From NCBI GenBank assembly GCA_025766275.1, contig JAFKAC010000113.1:1-64000 (forward strand): a stretch of DNA of 64,000 nucleotides. Direction: 5' to 3'. This stretch comes from Lactarius indigo. Taxonomy: Eukaryota; Basidiomycota; Agaricomycetes; Russulales; Russulaceae. Below, one piece after another: positions 48,028 to 58,890 of the stretch (its first letter is position 1; every line of letters begins with the position of its first letter). Position numbers and translations under genes: made by a program. Below the pieces are notes generated by a model, which had not been told where the DNA came from, searched no databases, and saw only the letters and a program-made list of their open reading frames with translations.

Positions 48028-51000
48028 CTAGTCCGCTATCGATTCCTGCCTCATCCGTTCTGCTTCGTCTTCCATCCTTGCCAATATGTTAGCATGTTCC
48101 AGCCGATAGAGACTGTCCTTTTTGTCCGCAGTCACCATCTCCCTTTCCATCTGCAGTTGCCGCATCCACTTCTCCAGTTGGTCTTCAGCGAAGGCAAACT
48201 GCCGGAACCGGCGCAGTTCTTGCGTAAGGGTGACATCCCCAATGCGCATGAGCAGCAGATCTGTGGGGTGTCGATCGCGGAGCATGAAATACTCCTCATG
48301 TGGGATGAAAGCGCGGTTGTTTTTTGGAAGGTGGGGAGTGGCGTAAAGGGGTTTACCATACAGGAAGCCAGATCCCGGGGCTAATCCGAGTACGAAGGGG
48401 TCTCCCCCTCGGATAACCTGTACGTGAGAGGCTTGTACCGTCGGTCCGTTGGGGAGCTTGATCGGGAACGGAATGTAATCGGGTCCTCAATTGACCCGGA
48501 ACCCTTCAGGGATGACGGCCCTGGTTGCTGGGTCTCGTTCCCCCATTGGTGTATAACGAGCCGCTTGTGCCACGGCGACTCGTCCTCGGTGTAAAGGCCC
48601 CCCCGCTGCGTCGACGAGGTAGGGAGTGGCGGCTGGATCTTCAGCGTAGAATTCATGGTTAAGGAATGTGTGCCTGATGGGGTAATAGTCTCCAAGCTCG
48701 TCTTCATCCTCATCTTCGTCCAATACTCCTTCCGCTCCTTCATCATTCGGCATCGGCAAGTGGCGATATGCAGTTGCTCCTGCTGCCACCGCGCCGCCGT
48801 CTCCTTCCACTCTTGTTCGTACTTCTTCATGGCGTCCGGTGGTTTCACCGCGCGGGACAGCTGCTTGAAGCCGAAAAAGCTCGTCTTCGGTGAGGAAGAC
48901 TTCAGGCTCACCGGTGTTGGGGTTTGTAAGGGCGTACATTGGTGGAGGTGCTGGTTGAGTTGCTGCTGGATCGTCGTCGACAACTCCCTGTAGGGGCAGA
49001 GGGAATCATTGCAGTGTCTGGTACAGTTCTTCACTAGTGATAGGGCCGTCTTCCTCATGCTGCACGGCGGTACCGCCTCTAACTGCAGCTCCATCGGCTG
49101 CGGCGTTGTTGGAGGAGTCAGGGTCGACAAGGGTGGCAGAGGAGTTGTTGACAAGGGTGGAGAGGAGTGCGAGCTGTTCATTTCGTCGAGTAGTGGACAT
49201 GGAAGGAATGGGTGATGGGGACTTAGCACGATGGGATGTCATCCTTATATGCGTCTCCCTGTCGGGGTTTGAATGTTTGAACTCCCGAACGGCTTCATCG
49301 GCAAATACGTCATCCTTATCTATCCATTGGTTATCAGAGTATGGATACCCCTTCCATTTCACGAGGTATTGGAGTCAACACCTTCTGCCAAATCGCCGAG
49401 AGTCTAGAATCTTCTCGACCTCGTATTCTTCTTCATTATCGACCAAATCAGGTGGTGGGCGCTGATAGTTTGGTCCGTGCGTGGGTGTTTCGCGATAAGG
49501 TGTGAGAAGATCTATGTGGAAGACGTCATGGATGCTCCACTGCGTGGGAAGCTCGAGGCGATAGTTGACAGGGGACATCACCTGGATGACCTTAAATGGC
49601 CCATGTCGTTTAGCCGCTAGTTTTGCGGTTGGTTGGTGTGTGCGTAAGTGGCGTCCTTCAAGCCACACGAGATTTCCTTCTTTGAACTTGGGCGTATCTT
49701 TATGTTTAACCCATGACTTTTGTGCCCTGAGCATGCATGAGAACGCGCGCTGTCGCGCTTGTTTGAATTGATCCAATCTCAGGGATACTTGTGGGATAGG
49801 AGAGGGTCTATCGGTCCAATCAGTGCGGGGATTGAATCCTGATAAGAGAAAGAAGGGGGACTCTCGTGTCGTTTCGTTAGGCCAGTTGTTATGCGTGAAT
49901 TCTGCCATAGGCAGAGAACAGACCCAGTCATCTTGCTGCTCATTTACCCAGAAGCGGAGATATTGCTCCAGCCATTGATTTGTATGCTCTGATTGGCCGT
50001 CGGTTCTAGGGTGGTAGGCGGTTGAGATATTTTGGCTGATGCCAAGGATTTTGCATATCTCCCGCATGAATTTGGAGGCGAAGCGGGGGTCTCGGTCACT
50101 GATAACACGCGAGGGGAGTCCGAATCGTGGAAAGACGTGAGAAACGTACAGGGCGGCCGTCCCTTCAGCAGTTACTTCTTCGTTGCAGGGAATAAAGACG
50201 GCTGCTTTGGTGCAGTCGTGGTCTGTTATTGTGAGAATGGAGTCGTAACCACGAGAAACTGGGAGTTTAGTGATAAAGTCCACTGCAATGGTCTCAAATG
50301 GTAGGGCTTCCGGTTTGGGGTATATGGGTTGCAGTGGCGCTTTGATAGGTCGGAGATTGACTTTGTGCCGCTGGCATTCCGCACAACCTTTGACATAATC
50401 CGTAACATCGTTTTTCATTTGTGGCCACCAGTAGTGTCGTTCGGTGAGTTGAAGAGTATGCTTGATGCCGGGGTGACCATAGACAGGGGAGTCGTGATGG
50501 GCGGCAATAATGGTGCGCTTGTCGTGGAGGCCGCCGGTTACTACTCGGCGTCCATCCTTATACCACGTCCCTTCGATGTCCTTTAGTTTGTGAGCGTCAA
50601 CCCAAGGTTTCAACTTAGCTATATCTTGTTCATAAATGGGGTGTTCCGGAGTCATTTCTACCGGTAGGATTTCGGGTCTCCAATGTGGATGTCGTGGCTC
50701 TTCCAATGTGGTAGCGCGTGCAAAAACGCTTTCCGGTAATACTGTTATACCTTCATTATCGTTCTCTCCTTGGTCGTAGTCTGGCCTTCGGGATAGCGCA
50801 TCGGCGCGTCCATTAGAGGTGCCCTTGATGTGGTGAATCTCAAAGTCGTATTCGGAGAGCTCGAGTACTTCCCTGGCTACGCGTCTGCTAATCTTCTGTG
50901 GCGACTTCCAATATTGTAGGTTGAGGTGGTCGGAGAACACTTTGATTTTGTGGGGAGAGCCCGCTAAGAGGGGTCTCCAGTGGCGGAAAGCTTTGACAAT

Positions 51001-52820
51001 CGCCAAAAGTTCGAGGTCGTAAATGTTGTAATTTCGTTCGGCTTCGTTGAGAGTGGATGAGTAATAGCCAATAGGGTGCCTTTTGCCATCTGCTTTGCGC
51101 TGGAGAAGAACAGCTCCGGTGGCGAATCCGGATGCATCAACTTCTAGTTCGAATTGTTGCGTAAGGTCCGGGTGTGCGAGGACGGGTTCGCTGGTGACGA
51201 GGGTTTTGAGGTCTTGGAATGCCTTCTCTTCTTCTGTCCCCCAGTGCCATTCAGTGTCTTTACGTGTGAGTTTGTTAAGGGGTCATGCTTTGGTTGCGAA
51301 GCCTTGTATGAAAGGTCAATAAAAATTGCAAAAACCGAGAAAAGAGCGGACATCCTTGACCTTGGTTGGCGTAGGCCAATCTTTAATACCTGAAATTTTG
51401 ACAGGGTCCATACGTGTCACCCCCTTTTCAAGGATTACCCCCAGGTAATCCATGCACGGGGAGTGGAAAAGGCATTTCTCGAGTTTGTAGTACAGGTCGT
51501 GTTCTGCGGATACGCGGAGTATGTCTTTGACAGCCTCGATATGGTCAGTTAGCGAGTGTTTTAGTCCTGTAGCGATGCCGATGTCATCCATGTAGACACG
51601 AATGACGGTTCCTCGTTCTTTGTGTTTTGCGATGATGTCCCTGAAGATGAAGTTCATCATGGTCTGGAACGTTGCCGGAGAGTTGGTTAAGCCGAAAAAC
51701 ATCACCGTAGGTTCGAATAAGCCATAGCGCGTTTTAAACGCTGCCTTCTCTTCGTCTCCCTCTTTGATGCGTACATTGTTATACCCCCATCGAACATCGA
51801 GCTTGGTGTAGATGTGAGCGTTGCTAAGATCAGTGATGAGGTCAGAGATGAGAGGGAGGGGGTATTGATTGCGGATGGTGACAGCGTTGATTTTTCGATA
51901 GTCTTGTACAGGTCGTAACTTCCCATCCTTCTTTTGATAAAGAAGAAAGATGAAGCGTATGGGGATTTAGACGGTCGTATATACCCCTTTTTTAGTTGTT
52001 CATCAATCCATTCGCGTAATTTCTTGTCTTCTTCTTGAGTCATCGGGTATATTTTGCAATCGATCGCGTCGGCAGTCCCGGGTTTGAATTCAATAGCGTG
52101 ATCCCAGGGTCTGCTGGGTGGAAACCTATCCGATGCTTCTTCACTGAAGAGGTGTTCAAACTCGTGATATTCGGGGGGTAACTCAGCTTTGGTGACGTAT
52201 TGTTGGGCCACAATAGCGAGGTCGGTGGCGGTAGCTCAAATTCGACACCCCTCTTCGAATTGTTGTCGTTGTTCGTCGGTGATGACACAGGAGTGTATGA
52301 TCTCATAGTCGTCATTTTGGACGGTGGTTGTTGCAACAACCGGCGTTGCGTTGATGTAAGGGTTAGTCGAGCGAATGATAATGGGGAGCATATCTTCATG
52401 TATGGCCGCCTGCGACCATTTGATATGCGGGTCGTATATGGCGAGCCAAGGGTACCCTAGCACAATATCTTTGTTGCCGATATCCGTAATAAGGAAATGG
52501 ATTTCCTTGTGAATGCCTTTAGTTTGGACGTCGACATCGGTATAATGAGTAATACGCCCCGACTTATTCTCTGTATTGTCAATATTCCATATTTTTTTGG
52601 GGACATCAAGTTGCTTGGTCCCAAGCCCCATCCTTTTTGCGAAGGAGGGTTTCATGAAGCAGTGGGTTGCTCCTGAGTCGACTAGTGCTCGTATGTCGGC
52701 CATTGCGTAACTGGTGCGAATCGATACTGGAACTCTCATAGAACGATAGCGAGTCATGATTACACTGTTACAATTAACTGCCCTCACCCAGGCCGATGGG
52801 TTCAGGCGTCCTGAAAACCC
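48028..52820 (-). pseudogene. pol: GypD Pol polyprotein with C-terminal module, broken
   Basis: Entered from the slippery site at 52814-52820. Protease ALVDSGATHCF near 52680; RT near 51600-52050 with RVYMDDIGIA; RNase H 50830-51260; integrase 49850-50450 with ECQRHKVN, AVDFITKLPV, VISDRDPRF and YHPRTDGQSEHTNQ; chromodomain 49300-49450 (YEVEKILDSRRFG, WKGYPYSDNQW). The C-terminal module runs to TAG at 48028-48030: DELGDYYPIRHTF, TPYLVDAAGGPLHRGRV, PFVLGLAPGSGFLYGKPLYA and a coiled coil (SLYRLEHANILARM). TGA stops at 52236, 51316, 51283, 49375 and 48487 replace arginine; a one-base frameshift near 51940 disrupts KKKDG. Confidence 0.88.
52780..52820 (-). promoter_or_regulatory. GypD -1 frameshift signal
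   Basis: Slippery GGGTTTT (52814-52820), stem-loop 52780-52807 containing the gag stop TGA (52802-52804). Upstream bases differ from GypA-C (AAGAAGGAG rather than GGAAAAGAG), which isolates GGGTTTT as the conserved element. Confidence 0.7.
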
Positions 52821-54778
52821 TCCTTCTTCCACAACTGTTGGAGGATAATGTCCTTTATGTCGTCTGATTCTCCTGCTACTCCATTGAGCCAATCGCTGGC
52901 GCACTGTTGAGGGGGTGCTTCTTGAACCGCCCTGGTAGCGACTTCTGGTTCTTGCTGATGGTAGTCGGTATCGATGTAGCGACTAGTTGATGCTTGGGGT
53001 TGATAGCCCCCTCGTGGTTGTCTGCAATCGCGGGCCATGTGTCCGTCCTTCCCGCAGTTATAACATGTGACTGGCCTTTGGTTGCCGCGTCCTCCTCCTC
53101 TTTGAAGGAACCCTCCCCTTGGTCGATATGGGGGACGAGGGGCAAGTATATCTTCTGCCCCTGCGAGTCGCCCTCGGATTCGATCTGCGGAGGTGTCCAT
53201 CGCATTTGGGTCTCGTGGCAGGTTCCTTGGTTGCCAAGAGCTTCTTGGCAGTCCTTGCCATTGTCGTTGTTGGCGCTGTCGCCCTTGACCCTGCCCTTGG
53301 GGAACCCCTTTGTTTAGTACTGCTTTGAGATGGAGGTATTGTTGTTGACGAGTAGTGGCTGCCTCTTTCCATTCATGATAGTTGCGGGGATTATTGAGGG
53401 TATAGACCTTTTCGTATAGGTCTTTTGGTAGCCCGCTTGCAAATAGATCCAATGTTTGCGGATCGTCGAGTCTATACTGAGCGCAGCATATTAACTGCTC
53501 GAATTGGGTGCAATACTCATCTAGATTGCTCCCAATCATTTTAACTCCCTTTTTGAGTTCGTACTGGGCTTGTTCTTGCTCCATGGTGTTACGGAAGCGC
53601 TGCATGAAGCTGCGCGTGACTTTGTTCCATAACCCTTTGCTAGTTCGGGGTATGCCGGTTTGTATCTGACCATTAAGCCAGGTGAGCATGGCCAGCACCC
53701 ATTCGCTGACATTAGTGCCTTTAATATATGATAGAAAGAGTAGGGCGTGTCGGTATGGTGTAGCCATAATGCCTTCATCGGCATTCATGCCCCAGTAGAT
53801 GTGCCATTGCATGAGGAATGCTTCTACTTTGGCGCGTTCTCCGTTGAATACTGTTGGTGCTTCGCCAGCTAGTTTGTTACTTGGAGGGGGAATAATAGGA
53901 CCTGCACCTGGTAATCCTCCTCCAGGGTGTCCTCCTCCGGGTGGCCCCCCTGGGAATCCCCCAGGGAGTCCTCCGGGGAATCCTCCGAATCCGGGCCCTC
54001 TTGATGGGGGTCCTCCTCCCCCTCCTGGTAAGTCGCTGGGGTTTCCTCCTCCTCCACTAGGGGGGTCAGCTACGTCAGGTCCAATGGCACGATGGATTGC
54101 TACGTCGTCATCGGTCATTCGGTGACCGGTATAGGGATTGATGGGAGCTAGATTAGCTCTGGATTCTTCTGCGATATGTCTTTGCTCTTCTAGCGCTATT
54201 TGATCTCTTGCTTCACTGGTGAGCAGTTCTTCGTGTGTGACAGTGGCAGTTGCCATTGCGACTGCTGGACTGTGGATGTGAATTACTTCTGGTTCGGGTT
54301 GATGAATAGTGAGAGACTCAGTTCGCTGTATAATATGGTCGCCAATGGCTCCCAGGCTAGCTTCTTCTGCCGGTGTTGTTCCTCTGCTTGGCGATTGACT
54401 CTCCAAGGCTTCTTCTTCGCTGATTCCTTCGTCTGTATGTTCCTGCGCTTGTCCGTCAATGGGACCGTAATCGGCGCGGCTATTAAGTTCTCGCGCGTCG
54501 ACATCACAATTGTAGTTTCTTCTGGCTGGTCGTACGATGTCCCAGCAATGATCTATGGGGTTCCAAGTAACCTCGGTCCAACAGAGGTGTTCAAAATTGA
54601 ACTCAACAGGTCAGAAACGGTTGGGACCATTAAATTCTACAAAATACCCAGTGTCTTCTCCTCGTTCTCTCCACTGTGCTGTTCCCAAAAATCTTGTTGG
54701 TACGTTACGGTCTCCTCGTCGTTCAATGTGGTAGGGACGGAAAGACGTCCACTGATCTCTCGTCGAGTACGCCACGAT
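52802..54778 (-). pseudogene. gag: GypD Gag, one nonsense codon near the N-terminus
   Basis: The conserved N-terminal domain (STRDQWTSFRPYHIERRGDRN) starts at GTG-GCG near 54776-54778 and is stopped by TGA at 54611-54613 (PNRF-stop-PVEF, Arg in sisters). An uninterrupted 534-codon frame follows (54406-52802): Gly-rich tract (53880-54060), capsid-like region (WHIYWGMNADEG), QGQGQGRQRQQ-rich linker, and zinc knuckle CYNCGKDGHMARDC near 53070-53030. It ends WKKEGFQDA-stop. A single change would restore the frame. Confidence 0.87.
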
Positions 54779-54782
54779 GAAG

Positions 54783-54793
54783 ATCTTGGTCTT
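54783..54793 (-). promoter_or_regulatory. GypD primer-binding site, self-primer type
   Basis: Element-sense AAGACCAAGAT, 2 nt from the LTR, complementary to the predicted RNA 5' end at 55039. Confidence 0.75.
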
Positions 54794-54795
54794 AA

Positions 54796-55305
54796 TGTTA
54801 CGCTCCACCGGCGTTAGTCCGACTTGGACTCGAAGAGGGCGTAATCGACTTCAGCGAATAGTCAGGCAAATGGGGACCGCGTGTCAACCCAACGCAAGGT
54901 AAACAGGGGCACACTGGCACACGCTGTACCTGAAGGTAGAGAAGGTGGTTCCTTGGTGAACCGGAGTGGAGGCACACTTAGCCTGAGTGCTAAGGCAGAC
55001 AAGAGACAAGTCAAAGGGTGGATTGAAGAAGACCAAGATGGGGACTCTTGGTCTTCTGAGTCGACTACTTATACAGATACGCGCGGGCTTTAAAGCACCG
55101 CTGGAATAATGTGTAACCAATAGCGTAACTAGCTCGAACCCTAGTACAGCTATCCTAGGAATGAGTCATACATGAGTCACAATCACATGCGACCTACTAT
55201 GCTGACTGATGCGAAGTAAGAGTCCATGACTAATACTGATACCGGACCGTAGTCATAACCGGTGGTGAGTCGTGTGTGATGAGTCATAAAGTCCGTACCG
55301 TAACA
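54796..55305 (-). repeat. GypD 5' LTR
   Basis: 510 bp, partner of 47486-47995. Confidence 0.94.
55027..55073 (-). promoter_or_regulatory. GypD core promoter with 12-bp inverted repeat
   Basis: TATAAG from 55073; start predicted at 55039 (34 nt). AGAAGACCAAGA (55027-55038) and TCTTGGTCTTCT (55046-55057) are perfect arms with a 7-nt loop. The TATA box differs from GypA-C while the spacing is kept. Confidence 0.6.
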
Positions 55306-56217
55306 TCATGCATGGACGTCTGGGTGACTTTTAGGAATACTTCTTCTGGTAGTACTGTGACGTGGTCGTTGTCCATTGTTCTGTCGTCGTAGTCAGGGTG
55401 TCTAGATAGGGAGTCCACCTGGGTATTTTTTGTGCCTGGGATGTGCTTGAGTACAAAGTTGTACTCAGAAAGTTCCTGGAACTCCTGCGCTATGTGTCGA
55501 CTAATCTTCCTTGGTTCTTTCCAGTACTGAAGATTGGTGTGGTCTGTGTGAATGGTTATCAAGTGGGGGGAGCCAATCAGATATGTGCGCCAGGTTCGTA
55601 GGGCTTTGACGATGGCCAACAGTTCTCTGTCGTAGATATCGTAATTGCATTCTGTTTCCATTAATGATTCGGAGTAGAATGCAACTGGGTGTGTTTTTTT
55701 GTCTTCCCCCTTTTGGTTCAATACCGCTCCTAGGGCGTAACTGGAAGCGTCCACTTCGATTTCGAAGGGTTGGTCTAGTTTTGGGAATAGGAGTACCGGT
55801 TCGGAACTAATTCTTTCCTTGATGGTGTCGAAAGCCTTCTGTCTGGCATCTGTCCATTCCCAAAGTATGTCCTTCTTTGTGAGGTCGTGGAGTGGCCTTG
55901 CTATTGTGGAGAATCCCCTTATGAATCATCGATAGAAATTGCAAAAGCCTAAAAAGGCTCGCACTTCCTTCAGGGATTTTGGTGGTTTCCAATCTCGTAT
56001 TCCTTGCACTTTTACAGGATCCATTCATAACTTGCTGTGCCCAATGATCAGTCCTAGGTATTCCACTTTGTAGACCTCGAATACACATTTCTCTGGCTTG
56101 ATATATAGATTGTGTTCATTGCAGAGGTCTAGAACGTGATGTAATACCTGTCGGTGGTGGGCGCAGTTATCTGCAGTGGCAATTAAGATGTCATCCATAT
56201 AAACGATGACTTCTCTG
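55306..56217 (-). pseudogene. pol: GypF Pol middle part: end of RT and RNase H
   Basis: Continuation of GypF upstream of the GypD insertion. From the truncation at 56217: YMDDILIATADN (RT catalytic), [28 protein letters not shown] (TGA 55926-55928), a TGA at 56025-56027, then RNase H with DASSYALGAVLNQKG, IYDRELLAIVKALRTW, HTDHTNLQYWKEP, and SLSRHPDYDD. At 56218 the sequence changes abruptly to a copia-type LTR. Confidence 0.85.
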
Positions 56218-56738
56218 TGTTGATAAGTGACCTGTGCGCACTTAGCGGCTCTAATGGACTCATAGATAACGGACTACAGTAGATTAGATTATTTTGATCT
56301 GTACAATCTGGACTATGACATCACATGTATATGACATCATTTGGACTGTTCCGGACTTGCTATTGTACTACGTTTCCTTGTTCTACTTTTGTTCTTATCT
56401 TTATTATGATGTCATTATGATATCATCCTGCTCTGGACTCTTCTTGTTCTCTACGCCTTGTTCCTTTTATGTCCACTCCTTTGTGTCTTGTATAGAACAA
56501 TGCGTCTTGTATTCTGTGACTGGGTGTTACTCACCTTGTAGTATTGTCACTCCCTGTATGAGTATAAGTAGAGTACCATGTACACTCCTGGTCCACATCA
56601 GTTCCTCACTGTTGTGTGCCAGACTCCCTGCTTTACTTGCAAGATCCCCTGTTACACCTCTGCTTCCAGCTACCTTCCATATCTCACCACAGTCCTCTTG
56701 TCCACTGTGAGTATGGTCTTTATGTATGCTGTTCATCA
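56218..56738 (+). repeat. Copia-type LTR at a junction, no target duplication
   Basis: 521 bp, TGTTGATAAGTGACCTG...GCTGTTCATCA. Left flank CTCTG belongs to GypF RT; right flank GTGTG belongs to a GypD-type LTR. The mismatch of flanks suggests recombination between two LTR copies rather than a simple insertion. Confidence 0.8.
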
Positions 56739-56920
56739 GTGTGCTTCCACTTGTATCCACCAAAGGAATACCCTTCTTCGTCCTTCTGCTGCAGTGTGTG
56801 CCCGGAGTGCCCCTGTTCAGCTTGTGTTGGGTTGACACGTGGTCCCCATTCACCTAACTCCGCTAAGTCGATTATGCCTGTACTAAGTCCAAGTCGGACT
56901 AACGCTGGTGGAGCGTAACA
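56739..56920 (+). repeat. Partial GypD-type LTR (3' 182 bp)
   Basis: Corresponds to about 62917-63094 of the complete solo LTR and ends ...GGAGCGTAACA. It abuts the 3' end of the copia pol at 56921. Confidence 0.82.
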
Positions 56921-58265
56921 AAGTCCAAGACATTCCACGAAGTGCTTGACTTTTGGTGAGGGGAGTGCTTTGGTCAGCACATCTGCGATCATGTCAGTGG
57001 TCAGACAGTAAACGAGGTGCAGTGACCCGTTCTCCACCACCCAATGAATGAAATGATAATGCACATTGATATGCTTGGTGTGAGGGTGGAATTGATGGTC
57101 GCACATCAACACTATTGCAGACTGGTTGTCTGAAATCAACATCATCGTGTCCGTGATTGGCTTGAAGACCTCGGCAAGCAGGTTCTGGAGCCAAAGGGCC
57201 TCCTTTATATTGTGCGTAGCTGTGACATACTCACTCTCCGTGGTTGAGAGCAAGACGATCTCCTGCTTCTTGGAAGACCACGAAATGGCCCCGCTGTCAA
57301 TAAGAAAGGCATACCCGGTGATCGCCCTCCTGTCCTCCATCATGCTACCATTGGCATCCACGTACCCAATCAGCGTGCGGTGCGACTCCCCATATGTGAG
57401 CCACAAGTCCTGCTTGCCTGCAAGGTAGTGAAAGATTCGCTTCATGGTGGTCCAGTGCGCCATCCTGGGGTTAGCCAAAAAATGGGCCACAGTGGACACA
57501 GCAAACGCGATGTCAGGGCATGTTGCAAGTGCGGCCCAATTGAGTGCGCTGACAGCCTCATGGTAGGGCATGTCACACATTACTGTGAACTCAGCCACAT
57601 CTGCCAGGGCTTGCTCGAGAGTGAGCCGGATCTGCATGTTGAAGGGGGTAGAAATGGGCTTCATGTCTTTGAAGCCATACCGATGCAAAATGGAATCGAT
57701 GTAAGACCGCTGTGACAGATGCATGGTCCCACCTGCATGGTCACGCTTGATCTCAATGCCAAGCATCCAGTGCAGCTCACCAAGGTCCATGACCTCAACG
57801 TGCTTCCGGAGCCTGGCCTTGAGCGCATCGACAGCTGCAACACTACTCGTGGTGATCATGCAGTCATCCACATGCACAGCAATGACAATAATGATGTGGG
57901 ATTTCTTGGAATGCTTGAAGAAGACAGCTTGATCGACCTTGCACTGCTGGAAGCTGAGGGCACTGAGGATGCTGATGAACTTTTGATACCAATGGTGGCC
58001 AGCTTGCTTGAGTCTGTAGAGCGACTTGCGGAGGTGCAAGACATGGCCAGAGGTGTCCTTGCGATAGCCAGGGGGGTGCCACATGTAAAGGACTTCATCG
58101 GCCATAAGCTCCCCATTCAAATACGCACCCTTGATATCCACCTGATGCAGCTCCAAGCTGAGGTGATTCGCCATGGCTATGACGACGTGCAATGAAGCAA
58201 GCTCAGTGACTGGGGCATAGGTGTCGAAGTAATCAACTCCTTCCACCTGGCTGAACCCTTGCGCA
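56921..58265 (-). pseudogene. pol: Copia Pol C-terminal part: reverse transcriptase and RNase H
   Basis: Starts at QGFSQVEGVDYFDTYAPVT (first RT motif) next to the solo LTR, continues with VDIKGAYLNGEL, the catalytic AVHVDDCMITT, LGELHWMLGIEI and ALNWAALATCPDIAFAVS, then RNase H with YVDANGSM, SWSSKKQEIVLLSTTESEYV and DNQSAIVL. No stop is seen from 58265 to 56921. The last residues (DVLTKALPSPKVKHFVECLG) are followed by LTR sequence, so the C-terminus is lost. Confidence 0.87.
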
Positions 58266-58890
58266 TGATGAACAGCACACAAAGATAGCATACTCACAGT
58301 GGACTAAGAGGACTGTGGTGAGATAGGCTGGGTGGCTGGAAAGCAGCAACAGGAGTCAAGCAAGGTAAAGCAAGAGTGTCTGGCACACAAGCAGTGAGAA
58401 CTGATGTTGTTACATTAGAGAGAAGAGGCTTACCTGGCACACAAGCAGTGAGAACTGATGTGGACCAGGAGCATACATGGTACTCTACTTATACTCCTAC
58501 AGAGGGTGACAGTAGTACAAGGTAAGTAATGCTAGTCACAGAGATACAAAGGTGCTTATTGTTCTACAAAGGGACAAAAGAGTGGACGCTTTGAGAACAA
58601 GGGAAGGGAGAACAAGGAGAGTCCAGAACTAGATGATATCATACTGACATCACAATAAAGATAATACCAAGTAAAGAACAAAGGAAAGTACAAAGGTGTT
58701 ATACAATGCAGAGTCCAGATGTATGATGTCATAGAGGTACAGTGATGTCATGGATGACGCAATGATAAGTCCAGATTGTACAGATCAAACAGTATCTAAT
58801 CTACAAGTCCTGTATATCTAATCTAAAGCAGTCCATGCTGCAAGTCCGGTCCATATGAGCCGCTAAGTGCGCAAGGGTCACTTATCAACA
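58266..58890 (-). repeat. Copia-type solo LTR inside copia RT
   Basis: 625 bp, minus orientation. The TSD is GCGCA (58261-58265) and GTGCA (58891-58895), differing by one CpG-type transition. It separates YKARLVA from QGFSQVEG, which are contiguous in copia RT. Confidence 0.88.

Larger units (their letters stand above)
47486..55305 (-). mobile_element. GypD: full-length chromodomain gypsy element inserted in GypF
   Basis: A 7.82-kb minus-strand insertion with 510-bp LTRs that differ at about six sites (four of them CpG transitions) and a perfect TSD TCATG. Both ORFs are damaged mainly by arginine-to-TGA changes. Confidence 0.94.

Noticed and set aside
56720..56920. C-terminal extension of copia Pol (CYAPPALVRLGL...)
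   Set aside because: It is read-through into a GypD-type LTR on the opposite strand; genuine copia sequence ends at 56921.
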